In this document: one piece after another, positions 22,994 to 30,763 of the stretch
Position numbering within the stretch: the first letter of the stretch is position 1
How the letters are laid out: each line of letters starts with the position of its first letter
NCBI GenBank assembly: GCA_022511205.1
Contig: JAFLRY010000009.1
Coordinates: 1-57,056 of the forward strand
DNA length: 57,056 bases
Direction: 5' to 3'
From: Eubacterium sp.
Lineage (GTDB): Bacteria > Bacillota > Clostridia > Oscillospirales > Acutalibacteraceae
Program-made: the position numbers and the translations under genes
The notes under the pieces: generated by a model
Seen by the model: the letters and a program-made list of their open reading frames with translations, nothing else
What the model was told of the DNA's origin: nothing
Database searches by the model: none

Positions 22994-23791
22994 ATGTCAA
23001 CTGATGAAACTCGTTTTGCCAATAAAGTTTTTATGGCGGGCGCGCTTCCGCTTATGAAAACCATCGCTACGGACGTTCCCGAGCTTGCGAAAAAGTTTGC
23101 GGGCGTAAATGCGGTGTATCAGGTTTCTGCGCTTGTTGAGGATCAGCCTAAAGAGGCGGTTCACTTTATCGTTGAAAACGGCGAGTGGAGCGTTAAGCTG
23201 GGCGAATATCAGGGCGAAAACAAAATAGACGGCGAGCTGGAATTTTCATCAATGGAAAAGATGAACGCCTTTATGAAGGGCGATATGATGAAACTGCCGA
23301 AAATGAAGATAAAGTCGTTCCCGAAGTTCGTTAAATTTATGATGGTGCTTCTCAAAATGAGCGCTCTGCTGAATATTCCCGAGCCTCCCGAGAATGACGA
23401 GGAAACCTCGGTACTTCTCTGTAAGCTCTATTTCTATCTGCTTTCAAGCGGTATCAGTCAGCTCAATAAGTTGGGTCACCCGGCTATTCACGAATGGGCG
23501 CTGAAATCTCCCGACAGATGCTATCAATGGGAAGTAATAGGTCATCCCGAATGCACGGCGTATATCCGCGTTAAGGCGGGCAAATCCCGCGCGGGCAGGG
23601 GAGCCTATAAAAGAGCGAAGCCCTTCTTCAATATGAAATTCGATTGCCCCACCTCAGCCTTGAAAATTCTTCTCGGCACGGGCGATATGTTCCAGATGAC
23701 TGCCGATCAGCAGCTCATTATGGAGGGCGGCCCCGAATTCGGCGTACAGATCGGCGATTATATGATGGTAGTCGGCGACCTCGCAAAATAA
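22994..23791 (+). CDS. Second SCP2-like domain protein
   Basis: A 265-residue protein distantly like the first gene of the operon. A central SCP2-like segment includes VHFIVENGEWSVKLGEYQG and LEFSSMEKMNAFMKGDM, and a basic, methionine-rich helix follows (KLPKMKIKSFPKFVKFMMV). The C-terminal third again has an SCP2-like end (LKILLGTGDMFQMTADQQ). GGAAAGG precedes the ATG. No signal peptide. It probably binds a lipid or other hydrophobic substrate handled by the aminotransferase/transketolase pair. Family assignment from memory of pattern, so moderate. Confidence 0.6.
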   Translation: MSTDETRFANKVFMAGALPLMKTIATDVPELAKKFAGVNAVYQVSALVEDQPKEAVHFIVENGEWSVKLGEYQGENKIDGELEFSSMEKMNAFMKGDMMKLPKMKIKSFPKFVKFMMVLLKMSALLNIPEPPENDEETSVLLCKLYFYLLSSGISQLNKLGHPAIHEWALKSPDRCYQWEVIGHPECTAYIRVKAGKSRAGRGAYKRAKPFFNMKFDCPTSALKILLGTGDMFQMTADQQLIMEGGPEFGVQIGDYMMVVGDLAK

Positions 23792-23810
23792 AAAAACATT
23801 TACTTAAAAT

Positions 23811-23840
23811 AAAAACCTTCTCTGCTTAGAGAAGGTTTTT
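23811..23840. terminator. Bidirectional terminator between convergent genes
   Basis: AAAAACCTTCTC (23811-23822) and GAGAAGGTTTTT (23829-23840) form a 12-bp perfect stem with a 6-base loop and A/T tracts on both sides. It ends the SCP2 operon and the leftward XRE gene, whose stop codon touches it. Confidence 0.92.
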
Positions 23841-24090
23841 ATTTTACCTCTTGTTCAAGGTTTTCGAATAATTCTGAGTTGAAAAAATCTTGAATCGTTA
23901 TATTTAAGCCGTCGCAGACCTTTTTGATGGTGGAAACGGTGGCGCTGTTATTTCGCCCGCTTGTAATATTATTGAGCGTTGATTGTGTAATACCGCTGAT
24001 GGTGGCTAATTTATTAACTGTGATTTTATTAGCAGTGCATAGTTCGAGTATTCGTTTTTGAACTGCTACGCCGATAGTCAAATCACTCAC
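23839..24090 (-). CDS. XRE-family helix-turn-helix regulator
   Basis: An 83-residue Cro/CI-type protein. The HTH spans about residues 24-50 (NKLATISGITQSTLNNITSG), with a third helical part VSTIKKVCDGLNITIQDFF. The GTG at 24090 gives the longest form; a TTG at 24081 is better spaced from GGAG and would give 80 residues, so the start is uncertain by three codons. No effector domain. It is divergent from a zinc-finger membrane protein, and the shared intergenic region holds a palindrome and a direct repeat that are likely binding sites. Confidence 0.85.
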   Translation of the reverse strand: MSDLTIGVAVQKRILELCTANKITVNKLATISGITQSTLNNITSGRNNSATVSTIKKVCDGLNITIQDFFNSELFENLEQEVK

Positions 24091-24102
24091 TCCAAAACTT
24101 TA

Positions 24103-24180
24103 TTTGGTTTTATCATAACCAAAATGAGTTGAAAAAGTTACCTCAAATGAGTTGACTTTTGAAACATACATTGCTATAAT
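24103..24180 (+). promoter_or_regulatory. Divergent control region: XRE palindrome, direct repeats and promoter
   Basis: TTTGGTT (24103-24109) and AACCAAA (24117-24123) form a palindrome with a 7-base spacer. AAATGAGTTGA occurs twice, at 24122-24132 and 24145-24155, 23 bases (about two turns) apart. The second copy runs into the -35 box TTGACT (24152-24157), followed after 17 bases by TATAAT (24175-24180). A regulator bound here would control the gene at 24212 and probably its own. Confidence 0.65.
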
Positions 24181-24211
24181 TGTGATATCAAAAATTTTGA
24201 GGAGAGTTAAT

Positions 24212-24745
24212 ATGAAAGATTGTGAAACCTGCGGTAAAGAATTAAATATATTTAATAAGTGCGAAATAGATGGTGTGACATTATGCTATGATTGTGCAAT
24301 GAAAGCTTCCGAGGAAAGGTTAAAAAAAGCAAAAGAAAACAAGAAAAATGAGAATAGTGATAATGAGAGAAATGCAACACTAAATAACGATGCTAAAGAA
24401 AAAAAGGCAAAAGAAATAAAACCGATTATTAATCAAGTAATTTCCGATGCTAATAGAATAGTTAATGAAAATGGAAAGCAGAATGATTCTTTATTTTGGA
24501 TTAAGTTTTTAAAGACGGTGGCTAAAATTGAATTTGTTTTATCAACTATCGGCGGCATTGTAGGAGCATTTGCTATCGGTATTGATTATGGAGATTTTGA
24601 AGGCTTCCTTATAGGTCTTGCGGTGCTTATAGGTTCCGTTGTTGCTTCCGTTCTGGTGCTTGCTGTTGAAATGGTGTTCCTTAATCTTGCTGAAGATGTT
24701 TCCGCAATAAGAAAAACGATTACAAAAAATCAAAAGGATGTATAA
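24212..24745 (+). CDS. Zinc-finger membrane protein of unknown function
   Basis: A 177-residue protein. The N-terminus has two CxxC pairs (C4/C7 and C25/C28) in a small treble-clef-like zinc finger. A highly charged Lys/Glu/Asn-rich linker runs from about residue 32 to 85, and two hydrophobic segments lie at about 107-130 and 133-160. GAGGAG precedes the ATG. AT-rich relative to the housekeeping genes that follow. Together with the divergent XRE regulator it resembles the RHH/zinc-ribbon arrangement at 8861-10382, so similar small regulator-plus-zinc-membrane modules occur twice. Confidence 0.7.
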   Translation: MKDCETCGKELNIFNKCEIDGVTLCYDCAMKASEERLKKAKENKKNENSDNERNATLNNDAKEKKAKEIKPIINQVISDANRIVNENGKQNDSLFWIKFLKTVAKIEFVLSTIGGIVGAFAIGIDYGDFEGFLIGLAVLIGSVVASVLVLAVEMVFLNLAEDVSAIRKTITKNQKDV

Positions 24746-24760
24746 ATATATTTTTAATTT

Positions 24761-24790
24761 GCCGTTGTTGAAAAACAACGGCGTTTTTTT
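24761..24790 (+). terminator. Rho-independent terminator
   Basis: GCCGTTGTT pairs with AACAACGGC around GAAA, followed by GTTTTTTT. It ends the zinc-finger gene. Confidence 0.92.
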
Positions 24791-24791
24791 G

Positions 24792-24820
24792 TTGCTTTTA
24801 TATTTTTATTTGTTTATAAT
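24792..24820 (+). promoter_or_regulatory. Promoter for mltG
   Basis: TTGCTT (24792-24797), 17 bases, TATAAT (24815-24820), about 40 bases before the mltG start. Confidence 0.6.
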
Positions 24821-24860
24821 ATCATTATCTGATATCTTGACGAACTACGAGGTGTGGGAT

Positions 24861-25892
24861 ATGAATAAAACAGTAAAGCTTTCAATTGGAATACTCGTCT
24901 GCATTGCCGTTATTGCGGCGGTGATCTGGGGCTATAACGCCGTGATGAACGACGTTAACGGCACTGAAAAGGGCGAGGTTAAGGAATACACTCTTATTAT
25001 CAAATCAAGCGATTTTCAGTATCAGGTTGGCGAAAAACTGAAGAACAACGGCATCATCATTGAGGATGCCCTGTGGACTTGGTGGATGGATAAGCATTAT
25101 CCCGATTTCGTCTATATCAACGGCGAATACTATATGAATTCCGCTATGAGCTACGAGGAGATCGCGCAGAAGCTCCAAAATCCCGATATAAGCCATCGCA
25201 CGGTTAAGGTCGCTATCCCCGAGGGCTACAATGTTTTTGATATAGCGAGAACGATGGAGGAAAACGGAATTTGCTCCGCTGAGGATTTCTACAAGGCAGT
25301 CTCCACCACCGAAGGATATAACTACACCTGGCTTGAAGATCTGCCAACTGACAACGAAAATATCGGCTTCATTCTTGAAGGCTTCCTTTTCCCCGCCACC
25401 TATGATATCGGCGAAAATACTCCTGCCACGCAGGTGGTTGACGAAATGCTGAACGCCTTTGACAACAGGCTCAGCTCCGATATGATAAATTACTGCCAAG
25501 AGAACGATATGACGCTCTATGAATTCATAACCCTTTGCTCTATAGTTCAGGAGGAGGCGCTGACGCAGGAGAGCGCGGCGAATATCGCTTCCGTGCTTGT
25601 GAACCGGCTTAATAAAGGCACGAAACTTCAATGCGACGTGACGTATTATTACGCGAAAAATCTGCTTGACTACGGCTTTTCAAGAGACGTTTACGATAGC
25701 TATTACACCTACAGATGCCCCGCGCTTCCCAGCGGTCCTATAACGAATTCGGGTATGGAGGTAGTCAACGCGGTCATAAATCATCCGGACACCAATTATC
25801 TTTTCTTCTTCTCCGATCTGCAGGGAGATTTCCATTTCGCCTCAACGGGAGAAGAATTTGAACGGCTGAAAAATCAGTATCCGTGGAAATAG
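24861..25892 (+). CDS. mltG: Endolytic murein transglycosylase MltG (YceG-like)
   Basis: A 343-residue membrane-anchored enzyme that cuts nascent glycan strands and sets peptidoglycan strand length. One N-terminal transmembrane helix (about residues 6-25) is followed by a LysM-like region (YTLIIKSSDFQYQVGEKL; VAIPEGYNVFDIA) and the catalytic YceG core with LEGFLFPATYDI and the active-site glutamate in SIVQEEAL. ALPSGPITNSG and NYLFFFSDLQGDFHFA are C-terminal family blocks. The ATG at 24861 follows GAGGTGTGG; upstream in-frame codons fall in the terminator and promoter. thyA follows after 45 bases. Confidence 0.93.
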   Translation: MNKTVKLSIGILVCIAVIAAVIWGYNAVMNDVNGTEKGEVKEYTLIIKSSDFQYQVGEKLKNNGIIIEDALWTWWMDKHYPDFVYINGEYYMNSAMSYEEIAQKLQNPDISHRTVKVAIPEGYNVFDIARTMEENGICSAEDFYKAVSTTEGYNYTWLEDLPTDNENIGFILEGFLFPATYDIGENTPATQVVDEMLNAFDNRLSSDMINYCQENDMTLYEFITLCSIVQEEALTQESAANIASVLVNRLNKGTKLQCDVTYYYAKNLLDYGFSRDVYDSYYTYRCPALPSGPITNSGMEVVNAVINHPDTNYLFFFSDLQGDFHFASTGEEFERLKNQYPWK

Positions 25893-25937
25893 GCTGATTT
25901 TGCTTGATCGCCTAAACAAGGAAAGGAGAAACGCAAT

Positions 25938-26840
25938 ATGTCAAAATGGGATAAGGATTATCTCGACCTTTGCAAAAAAATTCTCAGCGAGGGGATAGAG
26001 GTTGAAAACAGAACGGGGATAAACACCATAAAAATTCCCGCTCATCATTTTCATTTTGATCTTTCGCAGGAGTTCCCGATACTGACCACGAAGCAGCTTT
26101 TCATCAGGCAGGCGGTGCTTGAAATGCTTTGGATCTATCAGGCGCAGTCAAACGACGTCAGATGGCTTCAGGAGCGTGACGTGAAGATCTGGAACGAGTG
26201 GGAAATAGACGAAAACGGCATTTGGACCGCTACTCAGATGCTTCCCGATGAAAACGGCAAGCTCGTTAAAAAGACGATCCATAAGGATTTCGGCAAGGAG
26301 TATGCCCATACTATTGGCACGGCATACGGCTATATCGTGAAGAAATTCCGGATGACGCAAAATCTCATAGATAAGCTGAAAAATCATCCCGAGGACAGGC
26401 GTATGCTGATGACTCTCTGGCAGAACGATTATCTCGATACGGCTGTGCTTCCCAGCTGTGTTTGGAGCAGTGAGTGGGACGTTACGGACGGCAAGCTCAA
26501 CTGCTGGGTGCATCAGCGTAGCTGCGACGTACCCCTCGGTCTGCCCTTCAACGTAACCCAGTACGCAGTTTTGCTTTGTATGCTGGCGCAGGTCTGCGGT
26601 CTTAAGCCCGGTACGATCGACTGGAGCATTAAGGACGCGCATATTTATGTTAATCAGGTTGAGGGGATCAAGGAGCAGATACGCAGAATGGACGAGCAGG
26701 GCGACCTGCCCGCGCCGAAGCTTTGGCTCAATCCCGAGATAGACGATTTCTTTAAGTTCGATAACAGCAGGGCTTGCCTTGACGTTAAGCTGATAGATTA
26801 CGAGCATTTGGGAAAAATCTCTTTCCCGATCGCTCAATAG
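25938..26840 (+). CDS. thyA: Thymidylate synthase ThyA
   Basis: A 300-residue enzyme making dTMP from dUMP with methylene-tetrahydrofolate. The nucleophile is C174 in LPSCVWSSEW, and the dUMP-binding block reads HQRSCDVPLGLPFN. It is longer than the common 264-residue form because of an insertion around residues 84-117, as in several Firmicute enzymes. The residue after the catalytic cysteine is Val, whereas most ThyA have Pro-Cys-His. AAAGGAG precedes the ATG, and folA follows after 9 bases, the classical pairing. Confidence 0.95.
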   Translation: MSKWDKDYLDLCKKILSEGIEVENRTGINTIKIPAHHFHFDLSQEFPILTTKQLFIRQAVLEMLWIYQAQSNDVRWLQERDVKIWNEWEIDENGIWTATQMLPDENGKLVKKTIHKDFGKEYAHTIGTAYGYIVKKFRMTQNLIDKLKNHPEDRRMLMTLWQNDYLDTAVLPSCVWSSEWDVTDGKLNCWVHQRSCDVPLGLPFNVTQYAVLLCMLAQVCGLKPGTIDWSIKDAHIYVNQVEGIKEQIRRMDEQGDLPAPKLWLNPEIDDFFKFDNSRACLDVKLIDYEHLGKISFPIAQ

Positions 26841-26849
26841 GAGAAGCAT

Positions 26850-27329
26850 ATGAGTATCTCAATGATCGCCGCCGTAGGCAGAAACAACGAGCTTGGAAAG
26901 GATAACGATCTGATTTTTCATTTCAAAAGCGATATGAAATTTTTCAGGGAAACCACCACGGGCAGTACGGTTGTAATGGGCAGAAAGACTTTTGAGTCGC
27001 TTCCCAAGGTGCTTCCCAACAGGCGAAATATCGTTATTTCGAGAAACTCGGATTTAAAGATAGAGGGCGCGGAGATCTGCAAAAGCATTGACGATGCGCT
27101 GGAGCTCTGCAAAAACGACAACGTTTTCATCATCGGCGGCGGAAAGATTTACGCTGAATTCCTCAAATACGCCGACAAGCTTTATTTGACCGAGATAGAA
27201 GCAGACTGCCCTCAGGCGGACACCTTTTTTCCCGAATTTGACAAAACGAAATGGAAAAGGGAAGTGCTGGCGGAGCATAATGAAAACGGCGTAAGTTTTA
27301 AACATATTCTTTATTCAAAAATCTGTTGA
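26850..27329 (+). CDS. folA: Dihydrofolate reductase FolA
   Basis: A 159-residue enzyme that reduces dihydrofolate, regenerating the cofactor oxidised by ThyA. Family features: MISMIAAVG-like start (ISMIAAVGRNNELGKDNDL), the substrate-binding DMKFFRETTTG, the NADPH motifs VVMGRKTFESLP and VFIIGGGKIY, and the C-terminal TEIEADCPQADTFFPEF. Length is standard. GGAG lies upstream of the ATG. The promoter of the infC operon starts within its stop codon. Confidence 0.96.
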   Translation: MSISMIAAVGRNNELGKDNDLIFHFKSDMKFFRETTTGSTVVMGRKTFESLPKVLPNRRNIVISRNSDLKIEGAEICKSIDDALELCKNDNVFIIGGGKIYAEFLKYADKLYLTEIEADCPQADTFFPEFDKTKWKREVLAEHNENGVSFKHILYSKIC

Positions 27330-27354
27330 CAAACCGATTTGCTTGTGCTAATAT
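27326..27354 (+). promoter_or_regulatory. Promoter of the infC-rpmI-rplT operon
   Basis: TTGACA (27326-27331), overlapping the folA stop codon, 17 bases, TAATAT (27349-27354). Predicted start about 27361, giving a leader of about 125 bases. Confidence 0.8.
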
Positions 27355-27360
27355 ATTCTC

Positions 27361-27470
27361 ACAACAAAGAAGAACACGGCTCGTTCTCCCCTTCAGCACA
27401 GGCAAAAAGGGCAATAATTCAGTGAAATTGTTGAAGTGCGGGCATTTTGTGTTCGCACTTTTAATTTTTT
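27361..27470 (+). ncRNA. infC operon leader with attenuator (L20-leader type)
   Basis: The leader ends in a terminator: AAGTGCG (27434-27440) pairs with CGCACTT (27454-27460), followed by TTAATTTTTT, placed just before the infC ribosome-binding site. Upstream, CAATAATT and AATTGTTG can form a competing stem. In Bacillus the same operon is controlled by L20 binding a leader that terminates early; the position and genes match, but I cannot confirm the L20-binding fold by eye. Confidence 0.6.
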
Positions 27471-27486
27471 CAAAGAGGTGTTTTTT

Positions 27487-28005
27487 ATCAGCAAGGAAGC
27501 CCCGCAGCTTAACGGCGAAATCAGAGATAAGGAAGTGCGCGTGATCACCGCGGACGGCGAGCAGCTTGGCATTATGAGCGCCAAGGAAGCTCAGGCAGAG
27601 GCAGACAGAAGAAGTATGGATCTCGTTAAGATCGCTCCTCAGGCAAAGCCCCCGGTCGTTAAGATCATGGATTACAGCAAGTTCCGCTACGAGCAGGCTA
27701 AACGGGAAAAGGAAAACCGTAAAAAGCAGAAAATCGTTGAAACAAAGGAAATTCGCCTTTCGCTTAATATTGATATCGGAGATTTCAACACCAAAGTCAA
27801 TCAGGCTAAGAAATTTCTTTCAAAGGGCGATAAGCTTAAGGTTTCGATCCGTCTTCGCGGCCGTGAAATGGCGCACCCCGAGATCGGCGTAGGCAATATG
27901 GAAAGATTTGCCGAGGCGCTCGGAGAGGACGTTAATATTGATAAAGCACCGAAGCTTGAGGGCAGGCAGATACTTATGTTTATGTCTTCTAAGCAAGGTA
28001 AGTAA
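27487..28005 (+). CDS. infC: Translation initiation factor IF-3, apparent AUC start codon
   Basis: A 172-residue IF-3, which binds the 30S subunit and rejects non-canonical start codons. The N-terminal domain has LNGEIRDKEVRVI and the C-terminal domain RLSLNIDIGDFNTKVNQA, VSIRLRGREM and LEGRQILMFMSS. No ATG, GTG or TTG is correctly spaced: AGAGGTG at 27474-27480 is followed by six T and then ATC at 27487, giving the expected Ile/Met-Ser-Lys-Glu start. infC is known for rare AUU/AUC/AUA starts through which IF-3 represses itself. An in-frame GTG at 27478 is part of the Shine-Dalgarno. Confidence 0.93.
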   Translation: MSKEAPQLNGEIRDKEVRVITADGEQLGIMSAKEAQAEADRRSMDLVKIAPQAKPPVVKIMDYSKFRYEQAKREKENRKKQKIVETKEIRLSLNIDIGDFNTKVNQAKKFLSKGDKLKVSIRLRGREMAHPEIGVGNMERFAEALGEDVNIDKAPKLEGRQILMFMSSKQGK

Positions 28006-28026
28006 ATTCATAGGGAGGAACAAATT

Positions 28027-28224
28027 ATGCCTAAAATCAAAACTCACAGCGGCGCTAAAAAGCGTTTCAAGAAAACCAAGAACGGCAAGGTTAAGCGCGC
28101 TCATGCTTACACCTCACACATTCTTACTAAGAAAACCACAAAGCGTAAGAGAAATCTTCGTAAAACAACTGTTGGTGACGTTACCAATCAGAAGCAGATG
28201 AAGAGACTTATTCCTTATAAATAA
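28027..28224 (+). CDS. rpmI: 50S ribosomal protein L35
   Basis: A 65-residue basic protein, full length: [20 protein letters not shown] at the start and a [10 protein letters not shown] core. Second gene of the infC-rpmI-rplT operon, 21 bases after infC, with AGGGAGG before the ATG. Confidence 0.98.
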   Translation: MPKIKTHSGAKKRFKKTKNGKVKRAHAYTSHILTKKTTKRKRNLRKTTVGDVTNQKQMKRLIPYK

Positions 28225-28290
28225 AAAGACCGCCATAGGGCAAATTAAGGAAATTTTACGGTACAACAATAATTCGGAGGTATTTAAGTT

Positions 28291-28644
28291 ATGGCAAGAG
28301 TAAAGGGCGCTTTAGCCACTCGCAAAAGAAGAAAGAAAGTATTAAAGGCTGCCAAGGGTTATTACGGCAGCAAACACAGCCTTTTCAAAACAGCTAAGCA
28401 GGCTGTTATGAAGAGCGGACAGTATGCATATATCGGAAGAAAGCAGAAGAAGAGAGAGTTCCGTCAGCTTTGGATCAGCCGTATTTCCGCGGCTTGCAAG
28501 GCAAACGGCACGAACTATTCCACCTTTATGAACGGCCTTAAGAAGGCCGGCATCGAGCTCAACAGAAAGATGCTTTCAGAGATCGCTATCGCAGACGCAG
28601 AGGGCTTTAAGACTCTCGTTGAATCCGCAAAGGCTGCTCTTTAA
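28291..28644 (+). CDS. rplT: 50S ribosomal protein L20
   Basis: A 117-residue protein with the family start [20 protein letters not shown] and [14 protein letters not shown] in the middle. L20 is an early assembly protein of the 50S subunit and, in Firmicutes, the repressor of its own operon through the leader. GGAGG precedes the ATG. A terminator follows at 28655. Confidence 0.98.
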   Translation: MARVKGALATRKRRKKVLKAAKGYYGSKHSLFKTAKQAVMKSGQYAYIGRKQKKREFRQLWISRISAACKANGTNYSTFMNGLKKAGIELNRKMLSEIAIADAEGFKTLVESAKAAL

Positions 28645-28654
28645 TTTGATATTT

Positions 28655-28686
28655 AAAAGGCAAAGAAAATTTCTTTGCCTTTTTTA
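28655..28686 (+). terminator. Terminator of the infC operon
   Basis: AAGGCAAAGAAA pairs with TTTCTTTGCCTT, with essentially no loop beyond the A/T centre, followed by TTTTATTTTTT. Confidence 0.88.
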
Positions 28687-28696
28687 TTTTTTAGTG

Positions 28697-28725
28697 TTGC
28701 ACTTTTTTTCCTTATAATGTATTAT
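28697..28725 (+). promoter_or_regulatory. Promoter for the rRNA methyltransferase-dprA-topA operon
   Basis: TTGCAC (28697-28702), 17 bases, TATTAT (28720-28725), 31 bases before the start at 28757. Confidence 0.5.
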
Positions 28726-28756
28726 AATTTATATCTTATGGCGGATAAGGTACAAT

Positions 28757-29539
28757 ATGGAAAAAATCACAAGCAAAAATAACGAGCTGATAAAGTACGC
28801 AAAAAAGCTTTTCACCTCACGCAAAGCGAGAACGCAGGAGCGCAAATTCGTTTTGGAGGGTGCAAGGCTGTCTTTTGACGCTCTGAATTCTTCCTATGAG
28901 ATCAGCACCTTTCTGATAACCGAAAAGGCGGCGGAGAAATATCCCGATCAGCTAAATGAAATGCTTGAAGCCGCGCGCAATGCTTATTTCATTTCGGAGG
29001 AAGCAGCTCAAAAATTGGGCGAAACGGAAAACACGCAGGGCGTTTTTTGCATCTGTGAAATTCCCGAAACGGAAAACCGCATTGAAAAAGGAAAAAAATA
29101 TATCGCGCTGGATAGCCTGCAGGATCCCGCGAATCTCGGCGCCATAATCCGAACGGCGGAGGCGCTGGGAATAGACGGCGCGATCTGCTTTAACTGCTGT
29201 GATATTTATAATCCCAAGGCGCTTCGCGCATCAATGGGAAGCATATTGCGATTGCCGATAATTCTAAGTGACGATCTTGTGGGTGATATCGAAAATGCGA
29301 AAGCTCTCGGCTTTTCTGTTTTCGCCGCGGTTCCCTCGAAGGAAGCGGAGGATATCACAAAAATCAATTTCCCCGATTCCTCAATAATGATAATCGGCAA
29401 TGAGGGAAACGGGATATCCGACGAGGTCAAGGCAGTTGCTACTAAACAGGTGACTATCAATATGCTCGGCAGAGCTGAAAGCCTCAATGCTTCAATGGCA
29501 GGCGCGATCACAATGTGGGAAATGCTGCGGGGAAAATAA
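28757..29539 (+). CDS. TrmH/SpoU-family RNA 2'-O-methyltransferase
   Basis: A 260-residue SPOUT methyltransferase. An N-terminal L30e-like substrate-binding domain (about 1-95; KYAKKLFTSRKARTQERKFV) is followed by the knotted SAM domain with motif 1 LQDPANLGAIIRTAEALG, motif 2 IIGNEGNGIS and motif 3 MLGRAESLNASMAGAITMWE. Such proteins methylate ribose in 23S rRNA or tRNA; the placement after rplT is common in Firmicutes (ysgA/spoU type). Its stop codon is followed immediately by dprA. Confidence 0.9.
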   Translation: MEKITSKNNELIKYAKKLFTSRKARTQERKFVLEGARLSFDALNSSYEISTFLITEKAAEKYPDQLNEMLEAARNAYFISEEAAQKLGETENTQGVFCICEIPETENRIEKGKKYIALDSLQDPANLGAIIRTAEALGIDGAICFNCCDIYNPKALRASMGSILRLPIILSDDLVGDIENAKALGFSVFAAVPSKEAEDITKINFPDSSIMIIGNEGNGISDEVKAVATKQVTINMLGRAESLNASMAGAITMWEMLRGK

Positions 29540-30745
29540 ATGAGTAAAAACGCTGTTTACTGGCTGTGGCTGCAAAAGGCGCTGGGCGAGGGCGCAAGGT
29601 TCAAGGAAATTATTGATGATTTCGGCAGTATAAAATCGCTGTTTGAAGCAAATATTCTTGAATGGAAAATGAGCCCCGCGCTCGTTCCGAAGCAGATAAG
29701 CCGCCTTGAAAAAATTCGGCTCGATGAAGCTGAGAAGATAATAGAACTCTGCAACCGAAACGGTTGGCAGATCATTGATTATGACGACGATAAATACCCA
29801 AAGCGCTTAAAGGATATTGTAAACCCGCCTGCGGTGCTTTACGTTGAAGGCGATCTGCCCGATATAGACGAAAGCGTTGTGCTGGGAATGGTGGGCACGA
29901 GAAAGGCGAGCGAATACGCCGTTAAGGTCACTGAGCTTATGAGCCGCGGCGTTGCCAAAAGCGGCGCGGTGGTGGTTTCAGGCGGAGCGCTTGGAGTTGA
30001 TTCCGCCGCCCACAGAGGAGCGATACTATGCGGTGGCAAGACCGTCGCGGTACTTGGCTGCGGCTTCGGCACGAATTATCTTATGGGTAATAAATCTCTT
30101 CGTGACGCCATCAAAAAGAACGGCGCGCTGATAACGGAGTTTCCGCCTTTAACGCCCGCAACGAAATTCACTTTTCCTCTGAGAAACAGGATAATCAGCG
30201 GAATTTCGCTGGGCGTTTTAGTGGTGGAGGCGAGCGTGAAAAGCGGAAGCCTTATAACCGCGAATTTCGCGCTGGAGCAGGGAAGAGATGTTTACGCTGT
30301 GCCGTGCTCGATACTTACTCCTCAGTATGCCGGAACGAATAAGCTGATAGATGACGGCGCTGCGGTTGCCACGAAGCCCGCCGATCTGCTCTATCCCTAT
30401 GCTGAGAAATACGGCATTGATCTTTCAAAGGTGCGATCCATCGATCAACTTATGAAAGAAACGGCGGACAAAAGCGCCAACGTGATCTCCGCCGAAGATG
30501 AAAAGCTCTCCTTTGAATACCTTGAAGAGGGCAGACAAAAAAGAGAAAAACGGGAAAAGGCGGCGATAACCTTAAGCGGAAACACCCTGACTGTTTACGA
30601 GGTTTTAACCGACAATTTCCAACATATAGATATTATTACGGAGAACAGCGGCTTGAGCGTTTCGGCAGTTTTGAGCGCTCTTACTGCTCTTGAAATATCC
30701 GATCTGGCTATAAGCGCCGGCGGAAAAAGATATAAACGATCCTGA
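29540..30745 (+). CDS. dprA: DNA-processing protein DprA (Smf)
   Basis: A 401-residue protein that loads RecA on incoming single-stranded DNA in natural transformation. It has an N-terminal SAM-like helical domain, the Rossmann core with GMVGTRKASEYA, VVSGGALGVDSAAHRGAI, VAVLGCGFGTNY and EASVKSGSLITANFALEQGR, and a C-terminal winged-helix domain (residues 340-400). It starts at the base after the upstream stop codon and is followed by topA, the usual dprA-topA order. No com genes are in the window. Confidence 0.95.
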   Translation: MSKNAVYWLWLQKALGEGARFKEIIDDFGSIKSLFEANILEWKMSPALVPKQISRLEKIRLDEAEKIIELCNRNGWQIIDYDDDKYPKRLKDIVNPPAVLYVEGDLPDIDESVVLGMVGTRKASEYAVKVTELMSRGVAKSGAVVVSGGALGVDSAAHRGAILCGGKTVAVLGCGFGTNYLMGNKSLRDAIKKNGALITEFPPLTPATKFTFPLRNRIISGISLGVLVVEASVKSGSLITANFALEQGRDVYAVPCSILTPQYAGTNKLIDDGAAVATKPADLLYPYAEKYGIDLSKVRSIDQLMKETADKSANVISAEDEKLSFEYLEEGRQKREKREKAAITLSGNTLTVYEVLTDNFQHIDIITENSGLSVSAVLSALTALEISDLAISAGGKRYKRS

Positions 30746-30763
30746 AAGGAATAAATACAAAAT

